Shown: piece after piece, positions 25,270 to 33,640 of the stretch | Layout: each line of letters opens with the position of its first letter | How positions within the stretch are numbered: the first letter of the stretch is position 1 | NCBI GenBank assembly: GCA_937123825.1 | Contig: CAKZKQ010000352.1 | Coordinates: forward strand, 53,544 to 117,543 | Source: an uncultured Pseudomonadota bacterium | GTDB taxonomy: Bacteria > Myxococcota_A > Bradymonadia > Bradymonadales > GCA-2716585 | Reading direction: 5' to 3' | Length of the DNA: 64,000 nt | Notes under the pieces: model-generated | Told to the model about the DNA's origin: nothing | The model's database searches: none | The model's input: only the letters and a program-made list of their open reading frames with translations | Position numbers and translations under genes: made by a program

Positions 25270-28155
25270 TCACTGCTTGTTTTCGCGCTCTTTGAGGCGC
25301 TCCTGGAAGGCGCGGTACTTGGCGTTCTCGACCTGACGCAGCTCCTGTCGCAGCGCGCGGATCTGATCCTGAAGCCTGGCCTGGCGCCGGGCCTCCTCTT
25401 TGGACAACTCAACCTCTTCAAGGCGCATGTAGCGCACGGTGGGGCTGCCCGGCTTGCGCTCCAGGTAGAGGTGGGTCGAGGCGCGGCGCTCGGCGCTGAC
25501 GGCTGTGGCGGTGCCCGTAAAGGGGTCCACCTCGGTCAGCGCCCCGTCTTTGGCCACCTTGAGGAAACGCACGCGCGAGCCTTTGGAGGCTGGAGAGGCT
25601 GGCAAGAGAAACGCTGTGGTGACGCCTTGCTGGATGAGGGCTTGCTGGAGCGCTTCGGGATCGTTCATGGCGCCGTAGTAGAGGGCGCCATTTTCGGCGA
25701 TCCCCAGGGCGTGGTGGGTCCCGGTGGCTTTGAGCGAGGCCAGCGAGCGGGCCTGACCGTCGATGATCAGGGCGATGCCGCCGCGCAGGTGCTCGACGGA
25801 GCGCGGTGTGGCGCTGCGGGCTTGCTGCGATGAGACAAAGCGCAGCGAGCCCTTCTCAAGGGTCATGGCGGGTTGGCCCTGGACCACGGGCGCCATGATC
25901 CTGCCTTCGGTGAAGAAGCCCACGGGGGTTTGGAGGTCCGTCACTCCCAGATCGATCAAGAGCGCGGGGTCTTTGAGGGTCAGCTCCGCCGCCGCGCCGC
26001 CTTGGCCCAGCCCCTGGGTGGGGTCAGGCTCTTTGTCACCGCGCCGCATTTGGCTGCCCAGGCGCGCCAGATCGATGGCCACGATGCCCTGGCCGGGTTC
26101 TCCAGTGCGCGACAGCGCCGCCAGGGGCATAAAACCCTCTTCTCCAGTGGGTGCGGCGGCCGCCTCCCAGGCCGAAAACCCTTGCGGGGGGATCGGCAGC
26201 CGGTCGGCGAAGGTCTCGCGCAGGGTCAGGTAGAAGAAGTCTTTGACGTCGCGGCGCAGGTAGCGGTCCTCGCGAAAGCCCATCGCGGGGCTGCCAGCGG
26301 CCACCTTGAAGTTGGTGTGCTGGTTGTCGCGGATGGAGGTGCTCTCGGTGCGGTAGTAGGCAAAGCCGGTGTGGGTCGGGTTCATGTCCAGGTGCATGCC
26401 GTACTCGCACCCGGCGCTGAGCATGGCCAGCCCCAACGAGTCCGCCGAGCACGACTTGCACCAGGCGTAGATGAGCGTGTCGTTGCCGCGAATGCCCACA
26501 CCAGAGCGCGTGGTGTGGATGCCGTCGAGGTCGTTGGCGGTGCCGCCCCACTTGCGCTTGCGGGTGGGGTTGAAGACGCCGTCGGCCAGCAGCGGCGGCA
26601 GGTTCTGGCGCAGCGAGTGGATCTCGTCGGGGGGCGTCATGGAGTTGTACCAACTGCCCATCATGACCTGATTCTGGTCGTTGACGGCGATGGTGGCGGC
26701 AAACGGCATGGCGGGCATGATGGTTTTGCGCTTGACCACCATGCCGTAGGCGCCGTGGGCGGTCTTGAAGCCGCCGTTGAAGGCGGCCACGAGGCGATCG
26801 GTGACCTCGGCCTCGCGCGACATCAGGCCGCTGCCCCGGTTGCCGAAGCTGGACTCGGGGGTGATGGTGCCCGGGACCAGCCCCATGCTGAGTTGGCGCA
26901 TGTCCATGGCGATCAGCACGACGTTGTCGTAGGGCCGGGACGGATCCATGCGCACGGCGGTCTTCATAAAGGCAGGCGGCGCCCCCTTGATGGTGCGCAG
27001 CCACGGCATGCGGGCCGCAGACCACTGGCCTTCCCCTGGCGCGGGGCTCTTGACCCCGGGCTTGACCGGCGGCGGGGGCCAATCGCCCACGCGCTCCACG
27101 GCAGACGCCGCCGCAATCCCCGAGCCTTGTGGATCGGCGCTGCCAAGCTCTTCGGCCAGGTTGCCTTCCTCGCTGACCAGGCCCAGCGCAAAGGCGCCGC
27201 GTTTGATGTTGTCCTTCCAGTGAAAGACAAACTTCTCCAGGAGCGCGATCTTGCGCGGCCCCACCCAGGAGAGGTTGCGGATGGTGTCGACCAGCCAGGG
27301 CACCAGGGATTTTTCTGCAAAATACCGAGGCTGGTAGGTCAGCCCCGTGGCCCCTTGCGCAGGTTCGGCCTGAAGTTCGCCGGTGGCGATGTTGAGCTTG
27401 ACCTGACTGTCCGGGCGATCTTCATCGCCCTCCATGGCCAGACTCCAGAGGGTCGGGGCGACCGTCACTTTGACCGACTTGGGCGGCGGGTCGAGGCTGT
27501 AGAGCCGCATCCCGACCCCGTCCATGCGCCCGGTGTTTTGCAGGTTGGTGATCTGGTGACGCCAGCGATCGGCGTCGGTCTTGAGGGCCTGGGTGTCGCG
27601 CTCATCTTTGAGCGCGTCCACCAACAAGAGGGACTGGAGTTGACCAAAGACCTCCACGGACATCAGCGCGGTGTGGCCGTCGATGGCCAAAAGCTTCTCG
27701 GCGGCGTGCGGTGTGCGGGTCAGGTTGGTCAGGCGGCGCACCTGGAGCGGGCTGCCGTCGCGGGTCGTGCGCACCTCCATGTAAAAGACGTCTTCGACCT
27801 CTCCGGGTCCATCGCGCTTGGCGCAGGCAAGCGCGGGCACAAAGTCCAGCCCCTGGGTCCAGGCGCGATCGGCCGGCGGCGACAAGAAGCGCACGTTGCC
27901 CTCGTCGGCCATCAGACCGTGGTGGGCCTCAAGCGCCGCCCTCAGTGACTTGTCGGCGCCCACCTCGCTGGCGCGCACCTGTGGGGAGGTTCCACTTCGC
28001 AGAGGAATCCAGGCCGCCAGAACCAGGACCACCAGGAGAATCAACAACACCAGGCGCGGGATCAGCGCCGCGGGACGAAATCCCGCTCCAAGCTGCAACA
28101 CAGACAACACCTTTTCTTCCGCTCTGTCCCCGCCTCGCCCGGCGTCTCCTTCCAT
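25270..28155 (-). CDS. large membrane-anchored phosphodiester-glycosidase-like protein
   Basis: About 961 residues if the ATG at 28155 is used; a TTG at 28200 would add 15 residues, and neither has a strong ribosome site. One N-terminal membrane helix (roughly residues 30-52, LIPRLVLLILLVVLVLAAW) is followed by a long periplasmic part. The middle contains phrases of the phosphodiester glycosidase (NAGPA-like) fold: AFNGGFKTAHGAYGMVVK, a GVGIRGNDTLIYAW strand, and LGLAMLSAGCEYGMHLDMN. The N-terminal third and the C-terminal third are not recognised; the tail (about 900-961) is a charged coiled coil (KEEARRQARLQDQIRALRQE). The family removes N-acetylglucosamine-type or other groups from phosphodiesters; the substrate is unknown. 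The size is far above the usual 300-400 residues. Divergent from the HEAT-like lipoprotein gene. Confidence 0.7.
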   Translation of the reverse strand: MEGDAGRGGDRAEEKVLSVLQLGAGFRPAALIPRLVLLILLVVLVLAAWIPLRSGTSPQVRASEVGADKSLRAALEAHHGLMADEGNVRFLSPPADRAWTQGLDFVPALACAKRDGPGEVEDVFYMEVRTTRDGSPLQVRRLTNLTRTPHAAEKLLAIDGHTALMSVEVFGQLQSLLLVDALKDERDTQALKTDADRWRHQITNLQNTGRMDGVGMRLYSLDPPPKSVKVTVAPTLWSLAMEGDEDRPDSQVKLNIATGELQAEPAQGATGLTYQPRYFAEKSLVPWLVDTIRNLSWVGPRKIALLEKFVFHWKDNIKRGAFALGLVSEEGNLAEELGSADPQGSGIAAASAVERVGDWPPPPVKPGVKSPAPGEGQWSAARMPWLRTIKGAPPAFMKTAVRMDPSRPYDNVVLIAMDMRQLSMGLVPGTITPESSFGNRGSGLMSREAEVTDRLVAAFNGGFKTAHGAYGMVVKRKTIMPAMPFAATIAVNDQNQVMMGSWYNSMTPPDEIHSLRQNLPPLLADGVFNPTRKRKWGGTANDLDGIHTTRSGVGIRGNDTLIYAWCKSCSADSLGLAMLSAGCEYGMHLDMNPTHTGFAYYRTESTSIRDNQHTNFKVAAGSPAMGFREDRYLRRDVKDFFYLTLRETFADRLPIPPQGFSAWEAAAAPTGEEGFMPLAALSRTGEPGQGIVAIDLARLGSQMRRGDKEPDPTQGLGQGGAAAELTLKDPALLIDLGVTDLQTPVGFFTEGRIMAPVVQGQPAMTLEKGSLRFVSSQQARSATPRSVEHLRGGIALIIDGQARSLASLKATGTHHALGIAENGALYYGAMNDPEALQQALIQQGVTTAFLLPASPASKGSRVRFLKVAKDGALTEVDPFTGTATAVSAERRASTHLYLERKPGSPTVRYMRLEEVELSKEEARRQARLQDQIRALRQELRQVENAKYRAFQERLKERENKQ

Positions 28156-28313
28156 TTCATGGTAGGATCGCGAGGATTCGTCTACGGTGGGTTGTACCAA
28201 TCCTGGGCACGCGCGCCAACCCCGCGCTTGACAGCCGCTGGGCTGCGATTGTACCCGACTTGCACCAAGCCGCCTTGGATCACACCTCGATCAGCACCAG
28301 TAGGAGAGCCACG

Positions 28314-29627
28314 ATGGACGCAAAAGGGCCAACAACGGCCAGACCAACACTGCACACCACCGCATCCCTGGTCCTGTGCATGTTGCTGGCGCTGGCGTTT
28401 GTGGCATGCGGCCAGGGCAAGGAGCCGCGCAAAGTCCAGATCGACAACGCTCCAAAAGCCCAACAGACCGCTGGCGAGGACAAGGGCAACAAACCCAGCG
28501 ACGCGCCGCCGGCCGACGCCGCTCCCAAGACGCCGCTGCCCGAAGGTGCCGTGGCGCTGACCAAGCCGCTGGATGCACAAGCGCTCAAGGATTTTGACGC
28601 CCTCCAGGGCAAAATGCGCCGAGGGCTCTTTCCGTGGTCCGAGCGCAACAAGCGCGACAACGCCCGGCTCTTTCTCCACGCCGCAGCGCGCGGCGCCTCA
28701 CCGCAGATTGTCGCCGCCGGGCTCCAGGCGATGGCCCAGAGTTGGACCTCGAACCCCAAGGACGACAAGCGCGAGCTGGTGGATGAAGACTTTGTCAAAG
28801 TGATCCAGGCGCGCCTGATGGACAAAGACAAGGTGGTGCTGGCCCGCGCCATGGAGGCGGCCCCGGCGGCGATCTCGGGCAACAAACCCGACGAGGCCAT
28901 CATCGGACGTCTGGCGCAGCTGCTGGCCGATGACCCAGACCCGGCGGCGCGCTATGCGGCGTTGGTCGCGGTGGCCCGCGCGCGCAACTTTCAAAAGCGC
29001 CCTGAGGTGACCGCCGCTTTGTTGAAGTCGCTCGATGATCAGGCGCCCTACGTGGTCTCCACGGCCATGCTCTACACCCAGTTTGCGGCCTACAGCCTGG
29101 ACCAGCGCGAGGCATTTTTGGCCAAGGCCACCGCGCTGTTGGAGCACAAAGATCCCGGCGTGCGAGGCCGGGCAGTCCTTTTTGCCGCCAACCTGGCCAA
29201 ACCGCCCGAGCGAGAGGCGCTCAGCGCCCGCATCAAGACCATGTTGGGTGACGAACACGCCTATGTTCGCTCGACAGCGGCTTCGGCACTGGCATCATTG
29301 GGCCGCACCGAGTCCATCCACGACCTCATGAAGCTCCTGGAGGATGACGCGCGCAACACCTACACCATCAAAGACTTCAAAAAGCTCAGCGGAGAGCCCG
29401 GCACGGTGCCCCACAGCGGCTCATCCTGGTATCGGGTCAGCGATGCGGCGCTGACAGCGCTCAAAGTGGTGACCCTCTCGCTTAAGGACAAGCGCTTTGA
29501 GTACCGTCAGGTGCGCTACAAGACCGCCGACGCAGACATCGCCGAGGCGATCAAGGACGCCAAGCGGTGGTACAAGACCCACAAAGCGGCGTTGCCCCCG
29601 GCCGCGGCCCCCCAAAAGGCCCCATGA
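28314..29627 (+). CDS. lipoprotein with HEAT-like repeats
   Basis: 437 residues from ATG 28314, six bases after AGGAGA. Signal peptide MDAKGPTTARPTLHTTASLV with lipobox FVAC. A Pro/Ala-rich spacer leads to about 300 residues of paired alpha helices reading like HEAT repeats: MAQSWTSNPKDDK, VLARAMEAAPAAIS, AARYAALVAVARARNF, VRGRAVLFAANLAK, VRSTAASALASLG. HEAT solenoids bind other proteins; this one faces the periplasm or cell surface. Its stop overlaps the next gene start in an ATGA, so translation is coupled to the MprF-C-like protein. Confidence 0.82.
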   Translation: MDAKGPTTARPTLHTTASLVLCMLLALAFVACGQGKEPRKVQIDNAPKAQQTAGEDKGNKPSDAPPADAAPKTPLPEGAVALTKPLDAQALKDFDALQGKMRRGLFPWSERNKRDNARLFLHAAARGASPQIVAAGLQAMAQSWTSNPKDDKRELVDEDFVKVIQARLMDKDKVVLARAMEAAPAAISGNKPDEAIIGRLAQLLADDPDPAARYAALVAVARARNFQKRPEVTAALLKSLDDQAPYVVSTAMLYTQFAAYSLDQREAFLAKATALLEHKDPGVRGRAVLFAANLAKPPEREALSARIKTMLGDEHAYVRSTAASALASLGRTESIHDLMKLLEDDARNTYTIKDFKKLSGEPGTVPHSGSSWYRVSDAALTALKVVTLSLKDKRFEYRQVRYKTADADIAEAIKDAKRWYKTHKAALPPAAAPQKAP

Positions 29628-31078
29628 AGGCCAAAGAGCGGGTCTTGAAGCTCCTTCAAGCCCACGGACATCACGCCACATCCTTTCAAATCCTCGAAGA
29701 GGGCTTCAAATACTGGTTTGACCCCACTTGTGACGCCGTTGTGGCCTACGTGGAGGTGTCTGGATGGTGGGTTGCGGCCGCTGCGCCCACGGCCCCGGAG
29801 GCGTTGGTGGGTCAGGTGGCCAGTCGATTCATCGACGCGGGGCGCGCGGCGAGCCGCAAGGTGGCGTTTTTCTCGGTGGACGAGGCCTTTGTGGTCTCGC
29901 TGGAGGCCGCAAGGGGCATCAAAGGCTTCGACAAGGTCAAGATCGGCGAGCAACCCGAGTGGAACCCGGCCTCTTACGGGACTGAAGGGCGCCAGCGCAG
30001 GACGCTGCGGTCCCAATTGTCGCGCGCCAGGCGCAAAGGGGTGACTGTTCGACGAGTGTCGGCGCGAGAAATCGAGGAGACGCCTGGCTCCATTCGGGCT
30101 CAGATCGACGTGGTGCTGGATCAATGGCTCGAAACGCGGCGCATGAGCGCCATGCGCTTCATGGTCGACCTTCAACCGTTCCTCTTTCCAGAGCATCGGC
30201 GCTACTATATGGCCCAATGGGAGGGTCGCGCGGTGGGATTTTTGGCCGCCATCCCGGTTTACAAGCGCCAGGGGTGGTTCTTTGAGGACATCATCCGCGT
30301 GCCAGGGGCTCCCAACGGCACCACAGAGCTGATGATCCACACCGCCATGGAGGACGCCGCCCACAGCGGGGACCGATATGTGACGCTGGGGCTGTGTCCG
30401 CTGGCCGGTGTGGACGATGAACCAGGGCCGCACAGGGTGCTACGGCGAGGATTGAAGGCCTGCTATGACCACCTTGGGGGGCTTTACCAGTTTCCGGGGC
30501 TGAAGAACTTCAAGTCTCGCTTCTGTCCTGACCAGTGGAGCCCCCAATTTCTGGTCGTGAGCCCGCCTTCGATGGGTGTCATGGCCTTTGGTGCGGTGCT
30601 GAGGGCCTTTGCGGGGGGCGGGCTGGTCAGTTTTGGGCTCGATACGGTGCTGCGCTTGTTGGCCAGGGTGCCGCTGAAGGCGTGGTCCTGGGCGCTGGTC
30701 GCCTTTGCGGTGCTTTTGGTGCCCTGGACGATGCTCCTGGCGATGGCCGATGGGGTGCGCTGGTTTGGGGACGTGAGCATCCAGCAGGCCTGGGTGACGT
30801 TTGACGCGGCGATGGTGGTGGCGCTGGGCGCTTTGGCGTGGGTGGTGCGCAAAGGCACTCCGCTGGGCAGGCTTTTGGCGATCTTCCTGGCGGGCGCGAC
30901 CCTGACCGACTTCCTCTTAACGACTGTGCAGGCCATGCACCTCCACCAGGAAGCCAGCGGCTGGGCCATGGCCTTCATCGCCGCCGGCATGGCTGGCCCC
31001 TTGCTCGCCACAGTCTTTCTTGGCACCCTGGCCGCCTGCGCCCCGTTCAAAGCTCGCCCCAGACGGAAACGACCATGA
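29624..31078 (+). CDS. MprF C-domain-like (DUF2156) protein with membrane tail
   Basis: 484 residues from ATG 29624, overlapping the previous stop (ATGA). The longer frame from 29567 is out of context. Residues 1-310 match the phosphatidylglycerol lysyltransferase C-terminal domain (GNAT-like fold): TSFQILEEGFKYWFDP, VAYVEVSGWWVAAAAP, KVKIGEQPEWNP, RRTLRSQLSRARRKGV, FPGLKNFKSRFCPDQW. Three to five membrane helices follow (about 325-480). In MprF this domain transfers an aminoacyl group from tRNA to phosphatidylglycerol, but the flippase comes first there; here the order is reversed and the flippase is not seen, so the acceptor and donor are unknown. Its stop overlaps the next start (ATGA 31075-31078). 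Confidence 0.82.
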   Translation: MKAKERVLKLLQAHGHHATSFQILEEGFKYWFDPTCDAVVAYVEVSGWWVAAAAPTAPEALVGQVASRFIDAGRAASRKVAFFSVDEAFVVSLEAARGIKGFDKVKIGEQPEWNPASYGTEGRQRRTLRSQLSRARRKGVTVRRVSAREIEETPGSIRAQIDVVLDQWLETRRMSAMRFMVDLQPFLFPEHRRYYMAQWEGRAVGFLAAIPVYKRQGWFFEDIIRVPGAPNGTTELMIHTAMEDAAHSGDRYVTLGLCPLAGVDDEPGPHRVLRRGLKACYDHLGGLYQFPGLKNFKSRFCPDQWSPQFLVVSPPSMGVMAFGAVLRAFAGGGLVSFGLDTVLRLLARVPLKAWSWALVAFAVLLVPWTMLLAMADGVRWFGDVSIQQAWVTFDAAMVVALGALAWVVRKGTPLGRLLAIFLAGATLTDFLLTTVQAMHLHQEASGWAMAFIAAGMAGPLLATVFLGTLAACAPFKARPRRKRP

Positions 31079-32208
31079 TCCTCAAGCCACAACGCGATCT
31101 CTTTGACCTCCCCCCAGAGGTGTCCTACTTCAACTGCGCCTACCTCTCGCCGCAGCTTCGCGCCGTGACTCAGGCCGGACACAAGGCCATGGCCACCAAG
31201 GCCAGCCCATGGACCGTGACGGTCGAGGACTTCTTTGACACCTCCGAGCGAGTCCGCCAGCGCTTTGCCTCTTTGGTGGGCACTGGGGCAGACAACATCG
31301 CCCTGCTCCCGTCGGTCAGCTACGGCATTGGGACTGCGGCTGCCAACTTGCCGGTCAAACGCGGCGATCGGATCGTGTTGCTCGAAGAGCAGTTTCCCTC
31401 CAACGTCTATCCATGGCGGCGCCTTGCGGCCGACGTAGGCGCTCAGATCGTGGCCGCGCCCAGGGGCCACGGTGGTTGGACAGAGTCTGTGCTGGACGCG
31501 CTGGTGCCTGGGGTTGCCGTGGCGGCTTTGCCCGCGTGTCACTGGACCGATGGATCGTCGGTGGGGCTGGAGGCGATCTCGCAGCGGTGTCGGCAGATCG
31601 GCGCCGCGTTGGTCCTGGATCTGACCCAGTCGCTGGGGGCGGCGCCGTTTGATGTGGCGCAGGTGGATCCGGACTTTATGGTGGCGGCTTCATACAAATG
31701 GTTGTTGGGGCCTTATGGCTCGGCGCTGATGTACGTGGCACCGCGGCACCACGATGGGCGCCCTTTGGAAGAGGGGTGGATCGTGCGTGAGCAGAGCGAA
31801 AACTTTGCTGGGCTGGTGGACTATAAGGATGGTTACCAGCCTGGCGCGCGCCGATACGATGTGGGCCAGCGCAGCAATTTTGCGCTCATGCCCATGGTCG
31901 CCGCCGCCCTTGAACAGCTTTTGGATTGGGGCGTGAACAACATCGCCCAGACCCTCGCAGCCACCACCTCTCAGATCGAAGCCCGGGTCATGGAGCTGGG
32001 CTTTGAGGTCGCGGGTCCAAGGTTGGGTCATATGATGGGGCTGCGCGCGCCGGGGGGCTTGCCCCAGGATCTGTCCAAGACCCTCCAGGAGCAAGGGGTC
32101 TACGTCAGCGTGCGCGGCGATGCCATCCGCGTCTCGCCGCACCTTTACACCACGCCTTCGGACGTGGATCGGCTGGGCAGCGCCTTGCAATCGGCCATGA
32201 AGCGTTAA
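31075..32208 (+). CDS. class V aminotransferase (PLP), cysteine desulfurase-like
   Basis: 377 residues from ATG 31075. The fold-type I pattern is clear: SYFNCAYLSPQLRAV near the start, NIALLPSVSYGIGTAAANLP, ALPACHWTDGSSVGLEAI, LVLDLTQSLGAAPFDVAQVD (PLP Asp), and Lys208 in AASYKWLLGPYG as the Schiff-base lysine. Family members desulfurate cysteine or act on small amino acids; no reactive Cys loop characteristic of IscS/NifS is obvious, so it belongs to the broader group whose substrates vary. Cytoplasmic. It is translationally coupled to the MprF-C-like gene, which hints at amino-acid or lipid-headgroup chemistry. Confidence 0.85.
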   Translation: MILKPQRDLFDLPPEVSYFNCAYLSPQLRAVTQAGHKAMATKASPWTVTVEDFFDTSERVRQRFASLVGTGADNIALLPSVSYGIGTAAANLPVKRGDRIVLLEEQFPSNVYPWRRLAADVGAQIVAAPRGHGGWTESVLDALVPGVAVAALPACHWTDGSSVGLEAISQRCRQIGAALVLDLTQSLGAAPFDVAQVDPDFMVAASYKWLLGPYGSALMYVAPRHHDGRPLEEGWIVREQSENFAGLVDYKDGYQPGARRYDVGQRSNFALMPMVAAALEQLLDWGVNNIAQTLAATTSQIEARVMELGFEVAGPRLGHMMGLRAPGGLPQDLSKTLQEQGVYVSVRGDAIRVSPHLYTTPSDVDRLGSALQSAMKR

Positions 32209-32235
32209 AAAGACACAAGTAAGGGAGGCGACCAG

Positions 32236-32643
32236 ATGTCGGTGTCATTGAGAGGGTTTTGCGCGGCGCTGTGTGCTGTGGTGGTTGTGACGGTGCTGGG
32301 TTGCGGGGAGGACTCGGGCGACGGAGAAAGCGGCAGCAACGCCGCGCCGTGTGATCCAGGTCAGGAAGGCGCAGGGGTCAACGGGCGCGTGGCGGTGCCA
32401 AGCTGTGACAAGTCGGTGCCGTTTGCCGAAGTGGTGCTTTTGGACCAGTTGCAATTTGAAGTGGCCACCACCACGGCCAACGCCAACGGGGAGTTTTCAT
32501 TTGGCGCAGGCCAGTTGCCCAGCGATGGGGTCTATGTGTTGACCGCGCGCAAGGGTCCTTTCAGCGGACCCGATCGCCCAGAGCCGTTTGAAGTGGCATC
32601 GGGGCGCAGCAGCTTTCAGTTGATCTTCCTGGCCACCGAATAG
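32236..32643 (+). CDS. small lipoprotein with carboxypeptidase-regulatory-like fold
   Basis: 135 residues, ATG after GGGAGG (32223-32228). Signal peptide with lipobox VLGC near residues 26-29, then an acidic, glycine-rich spacer. The remaining about 95 residues read like a single beta-sandwich of the carboxypeptidase-regulatory type: GVNGRVAVPSCDKSVPFAEV, VATTTANANGEFSFG, GVYVLTARKG. Two cysteines (PCDPG and PSCDK) could form a disulfide. It follows the aminotransferase after 27 bases and may be the last gene of that operon. Function unknown. Confidence 0.7.
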   Translation: MSVSLRGFCAALCAVVVVTVLGCGEDSGDGESGSNAAPCDPGQEGAGVNGRVAVPSCDKSVPFAEVVLLDQLQFEVATTTANANGEFSFGAGQLPSDGVYVLTARKGPFSGPDRPEPFEVASGRSSFQLIFLATE

Positions 32644-33073
32644 ATTTTTTCTTCCCCTGCCCAGACTCTGCCCAAATTCTGCCCAGATTTTCCTCAAACC
32701 GGTTCAAACCGGTTCACCCACTTCAGACATGTTCAACCGAACAGATTTTACCCAGAGCACAGGTTTTTCTGTTCTGAACAGGTTTTTAAGCCATAATCTG
32801 TCCAACAAAGCCCTCAAACAAACGAAAAAACCAAACAAAGGCATCAATTTTTCGTAAATAAAGAATACGTGACAATGAACTTTATTTGTGCGAGGTTGTT
32901 CACGATTGGCAATCAGGGGCGCGTTGGAACAAGCGGTTCCACGCGCTGAACAGAAAAAGTTATCCAAAAGGCTTGATATTGGTTCGATTTCTGTTCATAC
33001 TTTGTCTCAGTTGAATAAGTTACTGGGCTGAAGCCCTGTTAAAACTGTTCAGACAACTCAAGGAGGAACGCAG
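32644..33073. promoter_or_regulatory. AT-rich leader with GTTC/GAAC inverted repeats before the sigma factor
   Basis: 430 bases of lower GC than the surroundings. They hold a 10-bp-period direct repeat of AACCGGTTCA (32697-32716) and inverted repeats TGTTCAACCGAACA (32730-32743), CTGTTCTGAACAG (32769-32781) and TGGAACAAGCGGTTCCA (32925-32941). Further half-sites are CTGAACAG (32946), CTGTTCAT (32991) and CTGTTCAG (33045). The CTGTTC/GAACAG motif is unusually dense. TTGATATTGGTTCGA at about 32972 could be a -35-like start. This is probably the control region of the sigma gene; the binding protein is unknown. Confidence 0.5.
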
Positions 33074-33640
33074 ATGTCCAGCAGCGACCTTGTCCAGCGT
33101 CTGAGTCAGAAAGACCCCACGGCGCTCGAAGAATTCTACAAGCAGTATCGTGCCCCCGTGTATGCCCTCGCCCGTCGCATCGTTGTGGACGAGTGGGACG
33201 CCGAAGAAGTGCTTCAGGATGTGGTTTGGACGGTTTTCCGCAAAGCCGACACTTTCCGCGGTGACGCTGAATTCCAGCGGTGGGTTTACCGCGTGACGCG
33301 CAACGCATCCCTGATGCTCCTGCGCAAGCGCAAGCGCATCCCCACCCCGGTGGAAGACTCCGATATGGAGGCGTTCATCAACGCCACCAACCATTATGAT
33401 GATGTCCACCACCCCGAGCAGGCCTTTGTTCACCAACAGGCCGTCAACCGCATGAATCACGAGCTTGACCGGCTCGACCCGGTCAACCAGACCCTCTTCA
33501 ACGCCATGGACATTCATGGACGCTCCAAAGAAGAGGTTTCCCTGGAACTTGGCCTCTCGGTCTCAGCCGTCAAGGCCCGTCTGCACCGGATCCGTAAGAC
33601 GTTGCGCCAAAGTGTCGACAACGTCCTGGTCCCCGCCTGA
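33074..33640 (+). CDS. ECF-type RNA polymerase sigma factor
   Basis: 188 residues, ATG after AAGGAGGAA. Region 2: DPTALEEFYKQYRAPVYALA, then DEWDAEEVLQDVVWTVFRKA and FQRWVYRVTRNASLMLLRKRKR. Region 4: LDPVNQTLFNAMDIHGRSKE, then LELGLSVSAVKARLHRIRKTLR, the helix-turn-helix for the -35 element. No region 1 or 3, so an ECF sigma factor. No anti-sigma gene follows; the next gene is convergent, and the last 78 bases overlap it. The long leader with repeated GTTC/GAAC palindromes suggests strong transcriptional control. Its targets may include the neighbouring carotenoid genes, as ECF factors control carotenogenesis in myxobacteria, but that is inference. Confidence 0.92.
   Translation: MSSSDLVQRLSQKDPTALEEFYKQYRAPVYALARRIVVDEWDAEEVLQDVVWTVFRKADTFRGDAEFQRWVYRVTRNASLMLLRKRKRIPTPVEDSDMEAFINATNHYDDVHHPEQAFVHQQAVNRMNHELDRLDPVNQTLFNAMDIHGRSKEEVSLELGLSVSAVKARLHRIRKTLRQSVDNVLVPA

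Noticed and set aside
32955..32970. DnaA box / replication origin
   Set aside because: A single TTATCCAAA-like sequence in an AT-rich leader, with no dnaA, dnaN or gyrB gene and no further boxes.
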